Assembly (NCBI GenBank): GCA_964648795.1
Contig: CAZYMB010000002.1
Span: 1-64,000 of the forward strand
Reading direction: 5' to 3'
DNA length: 64,000 nucleotides
From: JAHDDW01 sp964648795
Lineage (GTDB): Bacteria; Actinomycetota; Acidimicrobiia; Acidimicrobiales; SZUA-35
Shown: positions 16,675-25,125 of the stretch, piece after piece
Layout of the letters: every line of letters starts with the position of its first letter
Numbering within the stretch: position 1 is the stretch's first letter
Made by a program: the position numbers and the translations under genes
The notes under the pieces: model-generated
What the model saw: only the letters and a program-made list of their open reading frames with translations
Databases searched by the model: none
Told to the model about the DNA's origin: nothing

Positions 16675-17445
16675 GTGGCAAAAGTATCAGAACAGAATTA
16701 CAAGCTGGCGAAGTTCGGCACAAATCACCCTGGCGCTCTTGTGAGGGCTATTGCTGTTGCGACAGTTGCTATGGCTGTTAGTTTAGTGGCGCTACTACAG
16801 GGGCTTTCTTCCGGCGCTCCAGTGGTATCAGCAGCGGGCACAGCGGGCATTATTCTATCGGCAGGCGCTCTTTGGACCGGCCTGGAGGCACATAGAACGG
16901 CCTCTAGTGCAATGACAGTATTCGAGGGTTTATACAGTCATGTAAACCTTGCATTGTCATGGAGGCACAGCCTCTGGCTAAATGTACAACTTGAAGAGCA
17001 CACGAATATGCCTCTAGTAAGAACAAGAAACCTTGCTTCTCTAAACGTAAAGCAAGTCAACGAACTCTTCGAGGGGTACTTCCAGACAGTTCAAACTGAG
17101 TGTGTGTGGAGCGAGCCGACTCAAACCAACTTTAGACTCTTAGATTTAGACACAGGAAATTCTCGAGACTTTGCGATTGCTACCCTTACAAAAGACGACC
17201 TTCTTGATTTTCACCTACAATCCTATAAAAAGCTGGAAACAATCCAAGCCGAACTCGCCAACGACACGCCTACCACCGCACTAAACGCTGACGGAGTAGC
17301 TGGCCAGGCTATTGAGGGAAGTAATGCGTTTGGAACCGGATCAGTCGACCCAGATATAGCTGATAGCGTATTTACTACAAATTCAACTGAACTAGCAGCT
17401 CCACTATCTTTGCCATTGCACCCTGCACGTAGGCTTCATCAATAA
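16675..17445 (+). CDS. Membrane protein of unknown function
   Basis: 256 residues from a GTG preceded by an AAGGCGG-like purine stretch. Two hydrophobic segments at about residues 22-42 and 50-70 are followed by a soluble region of about 185 residues containing WRHSLWLNVQLEEH and a Ser/Thr/Ala-rich tail. The arrangement suggests a two-pass anchor with a cytoplasmic domain. I recognise no family. It belongs to the accessory-looking block next to the tRNA-Lys duplication. Confidence 0.6.
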   Translation: MAKVSEQNYKLAKFGTNHPGALVRAIAVATVAMAVSLVALLQGLSSGAPVVSAAGTAGIILSAGALWTGLEAHRTASSAMTVFEGLYSHVNLALSWRHSLWLNVQLEEHTNMPLVRTRNLASLNVKQVNELFEGYFQTVQTECVWSEPTQTNFRLLDLDTGNSRDFAIATLTKDDLLDFHLQSYKKLETIQAELANDTPTTALNADGVAGQAIEGSNAFGTGSVDPDIADSVFTTNSTELAAPLSLPLHPARRLHQ

Positions 17446-17454
17446 ACCTTCCGC

Positions 17455-17718
17455 TTGTCTTTGCATTTGGCGCAGATCACAAAGACATATAACTTTCCTT
17501 CTGACGACAACAAGCAAGTAGCTCTAGGCGTAGGCGACGTAATGCAATGGTTCGCTGACTCAGAACAAGGGCTGGTCTTCTACGAAGTCTGCAAACCACC
17601 ATACGAAGACGGACGTTTCGAAGACTTGGGTCAATCCAACTCTAAGGTTCCAACAACAACTACGCAGACCGGCGTTATCGCCGCACAGAACAAACCTGGT
17701 CCAGCACTCGGCAAATAG
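17455..17718 (+). CDS. Small protein of unknown function
   Basis: An 87-residue frame with TTG as the only early start, nine bases after the preceding gene. The codon usage resembles neighbouring genes. A central segment DVMQWFADSEQGLVFYEVCK is followed by a Thr-rich, Pro-containing tail. No family recognised. It may be co-transcribed with its neighbours on both sides. Confidence 0.5.
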   Translation: MSLHLAQITKTYNFPSDDNKQVALGVGDVMQWFADSEQGLVFYEVCKPPYEDGRFEDLGQSNSKVPTTTTQTGVIAAQNKPGPALGK

Positions 17719-17749
17719 ATCAATCCAAAGAAGCTGCTAACGTAGCCCT

Positions 17750-18421
17750 ATGGATGAAGTCGATCATAAAGAACTAGCCAAGCAACTACGCCAGCCTGAG
17801 GGCGAAGAGGGCAAAGAAGTTGCTCTAGCCCTGAACGAAACTAACTCTGAGATGATAGGTCGAACACTACAGGCCCTCCAAGTAATCGAAGGCCAAGTTG
17901 TCCTTGAGCTTGGGCCCGGCAACGGCGCACACATCCCAGCTTTCGTTGAGCAAACCAAACCAGCTCGTTTCATTGGACTAGACATCTCGACCACGATGGT
18001 GGCTGAAACTACTGCGCTACTCTCGGACCACACTTCTAGTACCGAGTTTGACTTTGTTGTTTATGATGGCCTAACAATCCCGCTCGAAGATAGCTCGGTC
18101 GACAAGATAGTGACAGTCAACACTCTCTACTTCTGGGAAAGCCCGGTGGACCTGCTAAACGAATTGTTTCGTGTTCTAAAACCTGGAGGCAAGCTTGTTA
18201 TTGCTTACATCCAAAAAGAAGCCATGAAAGACAGACCATTTGTTCAGTACGGGTTCACCATGTACAACAACGACGATGTCCAACAACTCGTTACAGATTC
18301 AGACTTTGAATCTGTGGAGATACAAGATCTACACGATGAAGTAACAATGCCAGACGGCGAACAAATGAGCCGAGACTACTCGTTGGCCATAATCAATAGA
18401 CATTACCTAGATAGCCTCTAG
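17750..18421 (+). CDS. Class I SAM-dependent methyltransferase
   Basis: 223 residues. VVLELGPGNGAHIPAF is the SAM-binding motif I, GLDISTTMV is motif II, a VTVNTLYFW segment corresponds to motif IV, and LFRVLKPGGKLVIAYI is the post-core motif typical of UbiE/Methyltransf_11 proteins. The acceptor is unknown. The stop lies three bases before the GNAT gene, so the two are probably an operon. Confidence 0.85.
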   Translation: MDEVDHKELAKQLRQPEGEEGKEVALALNETNSEMIGRTLQALQVIEGQVVLELGPGNGAHIPAFVEQTKPARFIGLDISTTMVAETTALLSDHTSSTEFDFVVYDGLTIPLEDSSVDKIVTVNTLYFWESPVDLLNELFRVLKPGGKLVIAYIQKEAMKDRPFVQYGFTMYNNDDVQQLVTDSDFESVEIQDLHDEVTMPDGEQMSRDYSLAIINRHYLDSL

Positions 18422-18424
18422 GTA

Positions 18425-18973
18425 ATGTCTGAGATTTCCATCATCGACGCATCGCCAGAACGGTTGAAAGAATACACACGATTCCTTCAACCTTGCTACG
18501 TCGGTGCCTATGTTTCAAATGAACTGGGGCTAACAGAAGATTGCTTTTCGACTGAAGTGTTTAACACTCCTGATACTCAACAGTACCTGCGCTCTCATCT
18601 AGTGAATTCTGAGGCACAGAAAACTTATTTAGCAATAGCCAACGTAGGCGATAACGAGCAACTGATTGGATGCATCACGGTGGAGCGCCTAGACGAAGAG
18701 ACCGGTGAGATAAAAGGTTTCTATGTAGCACCCAATTTGCAAGGAACTGGCCTCGGAACAAAGCTGTACGAAACCGCCCTGAACTTTCTAGGTCCCAGAG
18801 CCATACTTCTCGACACCTACTGCCACAACGAGAACCCCATAGAAATCTACAAACATTGGGGTTTCGAGCTCGATACTGCACGTGGTGAAGACGGATACTT
18901 CTATCGCCACTGGCCCGAATGGCCAGACGATCTACAAGCCAAGTGTCTGTACATGCACAAACCTGGGAGCTAA
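18425..18973 (+). CDS. GNAT-family N-acetyltransferase
   Basis: 182 residues with the acetyl-CoA-binding core: IKGFYVAPNLQGTGLGTKLYE contains the V-x-P-x2-x-G-x-G-x-G/A pattern in strand 4/helix 3, and HWGFELD is the usual final segment. Substrate unknown. It directly follows the methyltransferase. Confidence 0.85.
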   Translation: MSEISIIDASPERLKEYTRFLQPCYVGAYVSNELGLTEDCFSTEVFNTPDTQQYLRSHLVNSEAQKTYLAIANVGDNEQLIGCITVERLDEETGEIKGFYVAPNLQGTGLGTKLYETALNFLGPRAILLDTYCHNENPIEIYKHWGFELDTARGEDGYFYRHWPEWPDDLQAKCLYMHKPGS

Positions 18974-19025
18974 TAGATACAGCCATACTGGCATTCGAAT
19001 TGTTGTCGACTAAGATCTATGGCCG

Positions 19026-19409
19026 ATGCCTAGAAAGTCAAAAGCAGATCTAGATACGCCATTCAAAGTGGGCGAACGCGTACGCATACTGGAGTCTGTC
19101 GACAACATTCCTGCTGGAACCGTCGCAAAGGTCCGTCTCGCTAACGGACTTGGTGTCTACAGACGCTACTGGCTCCGTGTTGGTGAGCAAGTTGTTGGCC
19201 AGGTGCCTCACAGTAACTTAGTTAGACCTGACCAGTTTGAGGCTTGGCAACAACGTGAAGCTGACCGTGAAAATGAAGCCGAACAAGCTGCCCTCGCTGT
19301 AGCTGAAGAGGCAGAAGGCGATGCAGCTGGCGGTTCCTCATCTGATCTTGGAATCCCCGAAGCACTACTAGAACGAAGCCGTGCAGCTAAGCAAAGATTG
19401 CTCGGTTAA
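19026..19409 (+). CDS. Small SH3-like beta-barrel protein with acidic tail
   Basis: 127 residues. The first 75 form a beta-rich module (PFKVGERVRILE, GTVAKVRL, YWLRVGEQVVGQVPHSNLV) resembling KOW/SH3-like folds. The rest is a charged helix rich in Glu and Ala. A nucleic-acid or ribosome association is possible but not shown. Confidence 0.65.
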   Translation: MPRKSKADLDTPFKVGERVRILESVDNIPAGTVAKVRLANGLGVYRRYWLRVGEQVVGQVPHSNLVRPDQFEAWQQREADRENEAEQAALAVAEEAEGDAAGGSSSDLGIPEALLERSRAAKQRLLG

Positions 19410-19428
19410 TCTCGACGCAATAAGTTAC

Positions 19429-20361
19429 TTAGTCTGTAAGTGAAACTTCTTCAGCAGCTGCTTGGCGCTCTTTACGATCCTTCAGACGATTAGCCACACG
19501 ACCGGACTTTTCGATAAACGCCATAGTGCGCTCTCTACTTTGTTCTGCTTCTGCATCTAGTCCTTCAATGTTTGGAAGATCCCAGAAGTTAAGAACAATT
19601 GGCTCGATGATCTGCTCGTGATGAACGTGTAGGTCGTATATTCCGGCCTTAGCTATCTTCTTCGAGTGCTCTTCGAAGTTAGGGATACCGGTTCCTGGCA
19701 TGTCAAAATTCAGAATGTGCTTCTCCATCGACTGAACAACCATGCTCGGGTTCAAATCAAGGGCTGCCTTAGTAATATCTCTGTAGAACAAGAAGTGGTG
19801 GTTCTCGTCCATAGCGACTCGACGCATAATGTCATAACCAGCAGGGTCATCGACTAGAGCACCAGTGTTACGATGCGAAATACGTGTTGCAAGCTCTTGC
19901 AGAGTCACATAAACCATTCCATCAGTTGCTGTCTCTGGCTCTGGAACCTCTCCCGTAGACATCTGAACCATACGCGCACGCTCAAGCGCCACCGGGTCAA
20001 TAGCACGTGTAATTGTCAGATAGTCACGGATAGCAACAGCGTGGCGACCTTCTTCGGCGGTCCAACGACGCACCCACTCACCCCAAGCACCATCACGACC
20101 AAACATGCGTTCGATGTCACGGAAATAGTAAGGCAAGTTGTCTTCGGTCAAGATATTTACGAATAGGGCGCTACGCACCTCATCTGGAAGTGGAAACTCC
20201 TCAGGTGACCATTCATAGTCGGATGGAAAGTCTTCGCCTCGGCTCCAGGGAACAAAAGTGTGGGGATGCCATTCCTTTGTCTTTTCGATGTGGTTTTCGA
20301 GCAACTGCTCGGCCACGGGCTCTAATTGCCCTAAAAGATCTAAATCAGCATCAATAACCAT
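19429..20361 (-). CDS. Acyl-[acyl-carrier-protein] desaturase (ferritin-like di-iron)
   Basis: 310-residue soluble desaturase that inserts a cis double bond into acyl-ACP using a di-iron centre. Iron ligands lie in two repeats: AEEGRHA (ExxH) and MDENHHF (DENHH), with additional Glu in LTEDNLPYY. The WHPHTFVPWSRGEDF segment is characteristic of bacterial DesA-like proteins. A perfect 10-bp palindrome with an 8-bp spacer lies five bases before the start codon, so expression is probably controlled by a repressor there. The acyl-ACP thioesterase at 22.2 kb may share the substrate pool. Confidence 0.92.
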   Translation of the reverse strand: MVIDADLDLLGQLEPVAEQLLENHIEKTKEWHPHTFVPWSRGEDFPSDYEWSPEEFPLPDEVRSALFVNILTEDNLPYYFRDIERMFGRDGAWGEWVRRWTAEEGRHAVAIRDYLTITRAIDPVALERARMVQMSTGEVPEPETATDGMVYVTLQELATRISHRNTGALVDDPAGYDIMRRVAMDENHHFLFYRDITKAALDLNPSMVVQSMEKHILNFDMPGTGIPNFEEHSKKIAKAGIYDLHVHHEQIIEPIVLNFWDLPNIEGLDAEAEQSRERTMAFIEKSGRVANRLKDRKERQAAAEEVSLTD

Positions 20362-20365
20362 TATT

Positions 20366-20393
20366 CCAGCCTACCGACCGGTAGGTAGGCTGG
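20366..20393 (-). promoter_or_regulatory. Palindromic operator upstream of the desaturase gene
   Basis: CCAGCCTACC and GGTAGGCTGG flank the 8-bp spacer GACCGGTA. Within it, CTACCG-AC-CGGTAG is a tighter symmetric core, similar to ACCG/CGGT operators of TetR-family regulators of lipid genes. It occupies positions -5 to -32 before the ATG and covers the place of the ribosome-binding site. Confidence 0.65.
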
Positions 20394-20437
20394 CAATGAT
20401 TCAGTGAAATTCCGCTTAAATAGACAAGAATACGTGT

Positions 20438-20914
20438 CTAGGCGACGCCTGAAGAGCCGAAACCCGCAACGCCGCGGTCGTCAATACCCTCTGGCAGTTC
20501 ATCAGTAGCCAAAAAGCTGACTTTATCTAGTCCAAGAATCATAAACTGAGCAATACGATCGCCTGCTTCGACAACGAAGTCTTCATCAGAAGAGTTATAG
20601 AGAATGATCTTTAGTTCTCCCCTATAACCAGAATCAATCAAACCTGGCGAATTAAGCAGTGTGACCCCGTGCTTAGCAGCCAGCCCACTACGAGGCAGCA
20701 CCAAACCACAAGCTGTAGGTGGGATAGCAACTGCAAGGCCAGTACCAACCATTGCACGCCCACCAGCTGCTATCTTGGCGGGCTCAGATGCCCTTAGATC
20801 GGCTGCGGCATCCCCTGCTCGCATAGGTTTTGGTGGCTCTGCACCAGAGGCTGGGTCTAGGACTTTAATTGGAACTTCAATCACAACCCGATGATAGCGC
20901 TCCCCTAGGTCCAT
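20438..20914 (-). CDS. dut: Deoxyuridine triphosphatase
   Basis: Hydrolyses dUTP to dUMP and keeps uracil out of DNA. Family motifs are in order: AGDAAADLRA (motif I), LPRSGLAAKHGV (II), NSPGLIDSGYRGELK (III, catalytic Asp), AGDRIAQFMI (IV) and GFGSSG (V). Start placed at ATG 20914 (158 residues). A longer frame would cross the divergent orn gene, and GTG 20884 is an alternative. Only 38 bases separate it from the orn start. Confidence 0.94.
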   Translation of the reverse strand: MDLGERYHRVVIEVPIKVLDPASGAEPPKPMRAGDAAADLRASEPAKIAAGGRAMVGTGLAVAIPPTACGLVLPRSGLAAKHGVTLLNSPGLIDSGYRGELKIILYNSSDEDFVVEAGDRIAQFMILGLDKVSFLATDELPEGIDDRGVAGFGSSGVA

Positions 20915-20952
20915 CGACACTGAAACTGATAAGCAGCAGCTAGGATGATGGC

Positions 20953-21504
20953 TTGCTTGCATGGATTGATCTAGAAATGACCGGCCTCGACGCCGACACA
21001 GACGTAATCGTAGAGATTGCCTCAATCATCACCGATGACAACCTAGAGATAGTGGCCACCGGCCCCGAACTAGTCATGGCTGCCGAGCAGAAATTTCTAG
21101 ACGGCATGGACAAGATTGTTGTCGATATGCACACCAAGTCAGGGTTGCTCGACCGCATTGCCGCCTCGACCATGACAATCGCTGAAGCGCAAGCACAAAC
21201 ACTTGAATTCTTCAAAGAACATATCTCCCAGCCAAAGACTGTTCCACTCTGTGGCAACTCAATTGGCATGGACCGAAGATTCTTAGCAAAACAAATGCCC
21301 GAAATCGAAGAGTTTCTGCACTACCGATCCGTCGATGTTTCAACTCTTAAAGAACTAGCAAGGCGTTGGTACCCAGAAGTCTTAAAGACCGCTCCTCGTA
21401 AAGAAGCCGACCATCGAGCGCTGGCTGACATAACTGAGAGTATTAAAGAGCTCCAGTTCTATCGCTCAACTCTTTTTAAAGAAATCACAAAAGAACAGAA
21501 CTAG
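20953..21504 (+). CDS. orn: Oligoribonuclease
   Basis: 3'-5' exoribonuclease that removes 2-5-nt RNA fragments and clears pGpG from c-di-GMP turnover. DEDDh residues: WIDLEMTGLD (D, E), the CGNSIGMDRRF region (D) and the terminal HRALADI (H, D). A stop precedes the only possible start, TTG 20953, so a non-ATG start is forced. 183 residues is typical. Confidence 0.94.
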   Translation: MLAWIDLEMTGLDADTDVIVEIASIITDDNLEIVATGPELVMAAEQKFLDGMDKIVVDMHTKSGLLDRIAASTMTIAEAQAQTLEFFKEHISQPKTVPLCGNSIGMDRRFLAKQMPEIEEFLHYRSVDVSTLKELARRWYPEVLKTAPRKEADHRALADITESIKELQFYRSTLFKEITKEQN

Positions 21505-21514
21505 CCAAAAACGA

Positions 21515-21549
21515 AGTTGACCCCTGCCCAATATGGACAGAGGCCAACT
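21515..21549. terminator. Hairpin between convergent orn and secreted-protein genes
   Basis: AGTTGACCCCT pairs with AGAGGCCAACT, nine of eleven positions, around a 13-base loop. It lies between two converging genes, where a shared terminator is expected, but no clear T-tract follows. Confidence 0.4.
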
Positions 21550-21574
21550 TCCCCGCACGCTATAAGCCCAGAAC

Positions 21575-22072
21575 TTATGCAGTGAAACTTGTTTCGGCTA
21601 TGCCAGCAGAATCCTTGTTCTTGAAGCCTCTCTTGAACTTGCCAGAACGCTCTTTCACACTGTTTACCTTTTCGGTAACGGCCTCTGTTAGTTCTTCTGT
21701 CGACTTCTCTAGCTCACGATCATTCTCTTGCGCCAAACTTTCGATCTGAGAAACAATCGCACCAACAAGGTCATCTTCAGACACGCCTTCGGCTTCTGCA
21801 ATCTCAGCCAAAGTCAAACCTTGAGTTCGACCTTCTTTTATGGTTTCTTTTTCTAGACCCAGTTCGCTAAGTACTTCGCCCTTAGCTGAACGAAGTTTTC
21901 CACGCTTACCAGAACGCTTCTCTGTTTGTGATTCAGTCGACTCAGTTTCTGTATCAACCTCAGCTTCTTGAGCTGATGCCACACTTGGACCAAATGCAGC
22001 TCCAACGCCTATTGCTGTAGCCAACCCTAAAGCTCCTAAACCGAGCTTGCCTGCCTTTACCTTGTCCATCAT
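21575..22072 (-). CDS. Secreted protein with an HTH-like helical motif
   Basis: About 165 residues with a Sec signal peptide (MMDKVKAGK, hydrophobic GALGLATAIGVGAA, cleavage after SVASA). AAGGAG lies just upstream of two adjacent ATGs (22072 and 22069), which decides the start. The mature protein is charged and helical. It includes LTLAEIAEAEGVSEDDLVGA, a pattern seen repeatedly in secreted actinobacterial proteins that resembles a helix-turn-helix but is extracytoplasmic. The tail is basic. Function unknown. Confidence 0.75.
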   Translation of the reverse strand: MMDKVKAGKLGLGALGLATAIGVGAAFGPSVASAQEAEVDTETESTESQTEKRSGKRGKLRSAKGEVLSELGLEKETIKEGRTQGLTLAEIAEAEGVSEDDLVGAIVSQIESLAQENDRELEKSTEELTEAVTEKVNSVKERSGKFKRGFKNKDSAGIAETSFTA

Positions 22073-22160
22073 TTTCTCCTTGTGTTGTCGGGACACAATT
22101 ATGATCGCCGCTTACTGTTATGAGTATCGCACGCCTTTGTTAAGCCTAGATTAGGATTTC

Positions 22161-22892
22161 CTAGTCTTTTTGGACTACCGCCGCCGCCGCTTGTTCCATT
22201 TTATGCCAAAAAACCAGCTGTTTTAGGTCGCCCTGGCTATCTGCGGATATCTCAACCTTGTCAGTTACAGGGACTCCGCCATAAAAATCAATAACTGCGG
22301 TGAACTCTCCGTCTAACGAACCGGTCGTTAACTGCTCTATTAATGCTCCGTACGCTGCATTATTCATGTGACCAAACACATCAAAGTCCGAGACTCTTGT
22401 TAAAAAAGTGGCCGTTTCATCAATATTATGGTCTAGGTCCAACAATCTTGAAGCCTTGACCTTGCGACCCGCGGCCGCTAGCCCAAAGGTTTCTAAGAAA
22501 TCCTCGCTCAAACGCTTTGGACGATGCGTTACTGGGTCAATACAAATCCACATAACGACCAAGTCATACTCACAGCCAAGTTGACCCCTAATTTCGATTC
22601 TTCTCTCAGCCCAGCGGCCACCCAAGCCACTACAAGCTGTCCTCATATCTAGCGCTTCGCCTAAAGCGCCTGGTTTGCCGCATTTAACGACAACGGAGCG
22701 AACCACCCAGTTGCTGTCAGCCGCTAACTGGGCATCGGTGGTGTCGTCATCTGATAAATCCTGGGCGAAACGTAGAAGCGCATCAAGGCGCATCCGACCT
22801 GCCTGATTGCAGTCACCGAGCCGAACTTTGCGATTCTCTTGGAAAATACGCCCGCTTTCAGGAAATTCAGGGATGTTTGGTAGGGCGGTCAC
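22161..22892 (-). CDS. Acyl-ACP thioesterase (FatA/FatB-like, double hotdog)
   Basis: 243 residues in two hotdog halves. The first has FQENRKVRLGDCNQAGRMRLD. The second has DFDVFGHMNNAAYGALIE, matching the HMNN-x-Y active-site region. Such enzymes release fatty acids from acyl carrier protein. In actinobacteria they are uncommon outside lipid-producing lineages. A GTG start is used. It diverges from the TlpA gene with 93 bases between. Confidence 0.85.
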   Translation of the reverse strand: MTALPNIPEFPESGRIFQENRKVRLGDCNQAGRMRLDALLRFAQDLSDDDTTDAQLAADSNWVVRSVVVKCGKPGALGEALDMRTACSGLGGRWAERRIEIRGQLGCEYDLVVMWICIDPVTHRPKRLSEDFLETFGLAAAGRKVKASRLLDLDHNIDETATFLTRVSDFDVFGHMNNAAYGALIEQLTTGSLDGEFTAVIDFYGGVPVTDKVEISADSQGDLKQLVFWHKMEQAAAAVVQKD

Positions 22893-22985
22893 AGCGCCAA
22901 GCCTATATGACGTGTTTTTTATAATGCGAAAAAACTTCTAATTAAAGGAATCTACGGTCTAGTGGTAGTTGTTAACATCTAAAGT

Positions 22986-23564
22986 ATGGAAGGCGCAGAA
23001 CCAACTCCAGAGGCTAAAGTTGGCCAAAAATCAGCCGTTTCAGTTTGGGCTGCCCGAGTTGTCTTCGGCATCCTTGGCCTTTCCGTAGCCGCCCTTGGCT
23101 TCGCTATTTTCGCCGGTGGAGAAGAAGTCGATCTCAACCCTGCATTCACCGCAGCACTCGCTACGACTGTATTGACCGAAGACGGTGAATCTACAACTTT
23201 CGCCGATGCCTTGCCAGAAGGACCAGTTGTAGTCAACTTCTATGCATCTTGGTGTGGTCCATGTCGGGCAGAACTCCCAGACTTTGACGAAGTTAGTCTT
23301 AGGGTCGAAGACCAAGTTACTTTCTTAGGTATCAACGTTGACCAATCAGAGACCACATGGCGATCATTCAACGAAGAAATACCTGTCTCATACGGGACAG
23401 TCTTTCAACCTGGTAGTGAAATCAGAATGCAACTCGATCTACTAGCAATGCCAACTACCTTGTTTATTTCAGCCGACGGTGAAATCGTACAACAACACGG
23501 CGGCATCTTGGACGACGACTCTCTAATAGAAATACTCGCAGAACAGTTTGGAGCAGAGGTATAA
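22986..23564 (+). CDS. Membrane-anchored thioredoxin-like protein (TlpA/ResA type)
   Basis: 192 residues with an N-terminal transmembrane anchor (about 20-45) and an extracytoplasmic thioredoxin domain. NFYASWCGPCRAELPDF holds the redox CxxC. FLGINVDQ and MPTTLFIS (cis-Pro) are usual TlpA landmarks. It is three bases from ccdA, which would feed it electrons. Together they could reduce apocytochrome c cysteines for the haem-c-bearing oxidase subunit II at 29 kb. Confidence 0.9.
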   Translation: MEGAEPTPEAKVGQKSAVSVWAARVVFGILGLSVAALGFAIFAGGEEVDLNPAFTAALATTVLTEDGESTTFADALPEGPVVVNFYASWCGPCRAELPDFDEVSLRVEDQVTFLGINVDQSETTWRSFNEEIPVSYGTVFQPGSEIRMQLDLLAMPTTLFISADGEIVQQHGGILDDDSLIEILAEQFGAEV

Positions 23565-23567
23565 ACC

Positions 23568-24473
23568 ATGGAAGTATTCAGCGCAGCGGCCCTAGCGGCA
23601 GGGTTCTTGTTCTTACTAAACCCTTGCAGCTTTGCACTTTTACCCAGTTACCTAGGCGTCTTTCTCAACATTAGCCAAGACGACGCACAACGAAGCATCT
23701 GGCACAGCATCAGTAAGGCGCAGGTTGTATCACTAATGATGTCAGCAGGAATGCTCGCAGTCTTCTTACCAGTGGCGTTCTCATTTCAGGGAATCAACGC
23801 TGCGCTCGGCGACGCTAGAGCGTGGATCAGCATTGTGCTTGGCATTGGCCTAGCAATTCTGGGTGTGGCACTATTGAGTGGCTTTAACCTAAACATTACG
23901 CTCCCAAAGGTAAAGACCGGCGATACCAAAACCACTTTCGCTGGAATGTTCGCCTACGGAGCTACCTATGCCATAGCGGCGATGGGCTGCTCTCTTCCAA
24001 TTCTTCTAGTTGGGCTTAGAGCTGCACCTGGCGCTAGCTTTGGTACACAACTTGGAACCGCCCTATCTTTCGCTGCCGGCATGGTCGCAGCTCTTATTAC
24101 ACTAACTGTCGCCGTTGCTACAGGTGCTAGTTCAGTCGTGGGAGTCTTTCGCAAAATCATGACGAAGATGAACCTGATCACTGGGATAATTCTTATCCCA
24201 GCTGGTATCTACCTGGCATACTTTGGCTGGTGGGAACTCGATCCAGTCAACCGACCACGAGGACCTATTGTCATTCAAGACTTCATTGATGGTGAAGTTG
24301 TAGCGTGGATGCGCACCACAGTCGCAGGCGTCAACATAAGTCGAGCGGCACTTCTTGGAATCATATTCTTGGTGCTAAACCTAGCTCTGGCTGCTCTTGG
24401 CTGGTTAAAGCGACCAAACATCGAAACTCAGATTGAAACCGACTCTGGTGACGTTAAGGCCAAAGTCGCCTAA
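23568..24473 (+). CDS. ccdA: CcdA-like thiol-disulfide transporter
   Basis: 301-residue polytopic DsbD-type membrane protein. Redox cysteines are in LLNPCSFALLPSY and AMGCSLPILL, in the first and later helices as expected for CcdA. It passes reducing power from cytoplasmic thioredoxin across the membrane to the TlpA-like partner. A C-terminal extension adds one more helix (AALLGIIFLVLNLALAALG). The end overlaps convergent pdxH by 20 bases. Confidence 0.88.
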   Translation: MEVFSAAALAAGFLFLLNPCSFALLPSYLGVFLNISQDDAQRSIWHSISKAQVVSLMMSAGMLAVFLPVAFSFQGINAALGDARAWISIVLGIGLAILGVALLSGFNLNITLPKVKTGDTKTTFAGMFAYGATYAIAAMGCSLPILLVGLRAAPGASFGTQLGTALSFAAGMVAALITLTVAVATGASSVVGVFRKIMTKMNLITGIILIPAGIYLAYFGWWELDPVNRPRGPIVIQDFIDGEVVAWMRTTVAGVNISRAALLGIIFLVLNLALAALGWLKRPNIETQIETDSGDVKAKVA

Positions 24474-25086
24474 CACTCCAAACGTCATCCATAAGCTCAT
24501 AGACGAACCGATCATGCAGTCGGTTTGGCCTTCCCTGCCAGAACTCGATTGTCGTTGGTTTCAACTCCCAACCAAGCCAACCTTCGGGTCTAGTCACTAC
24601 CTCTGAGCTTGCGCTCTCAAGTGTGCTAAACGCCTCCTCCATAGCTTCACGGGAAGCTACGGTCTGACTCTGAGATGAAACGGCCGAACCTAGTTGAGAG
24701 CGACGACTACGTTTAGCCCAATAAGCATCAGCCACTTCTACAGACGCAGGTGCGACTGTTCCCCCAACATTAACTTGCCGCTCAAGTGCCAGCCAAGAAA
24801 ACGTTGCAGAGACGTGCGAGTTCGCTTCGATATCTTGTGATTTGCGACTCCCAGCATGAGAAAAGTAGATCAGCTTTGAGCCATCAATCTGTTTTAGTAA
24901 CACATTACGGCTCTTGGGCTGACCTTGCGCGTTCACGGTGGCAAGGACCATGGCATTCGGCTCGGTGAGGTCCGCTTCGATTGCTTCACCCAACCAAGAC
25001 TTGAGTAGCTCCACTGGCTCCTCAGTCAAATCCGACTCAGACAGGCCTCGCTGCGAATACTCAACTCTAAGATCGTTCAAATCCAC
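24454..25086 (-). CDS. pdxH: Pyridoxamine 5'-phosphate oxidase
   Basis: FMN enzyme of vitamin B6 metabolism, about 210 residues. Landmarks are MVLATVNAQGQPKSRNVLLK, IYFSHAGSRKSQDIEAN, SRRSQLGSAVSSQS, and the C-terminal RPNRLHDRFVY with VRRLWP. The final R-x-x-P is typical. Confidence 0.93.
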   Translation of the reverse strand: MDLNDLRVEYSQRGLSESDLTEEPVELLKSWLGEAIEADLTEPNAMVLATVNAQGQPKSRNVLLKQIDGSKLIYFSHAGSRKSQDIEANSHVSATFSWLALERQVNVGGTVAPASVEVADAYWAKRSRRSQLGSAVSSQSQTVASREAMEEAFSTLESASSEVVTRPEGWLGWELKPTTIEFWQGRPNRLHDRFVYELMDDVWSVRRLWP

Positions 25087-25125
25087 AAACCAGAGCCTAG
25101 TGGCCTATCCAAACCTGAGTCGGAC

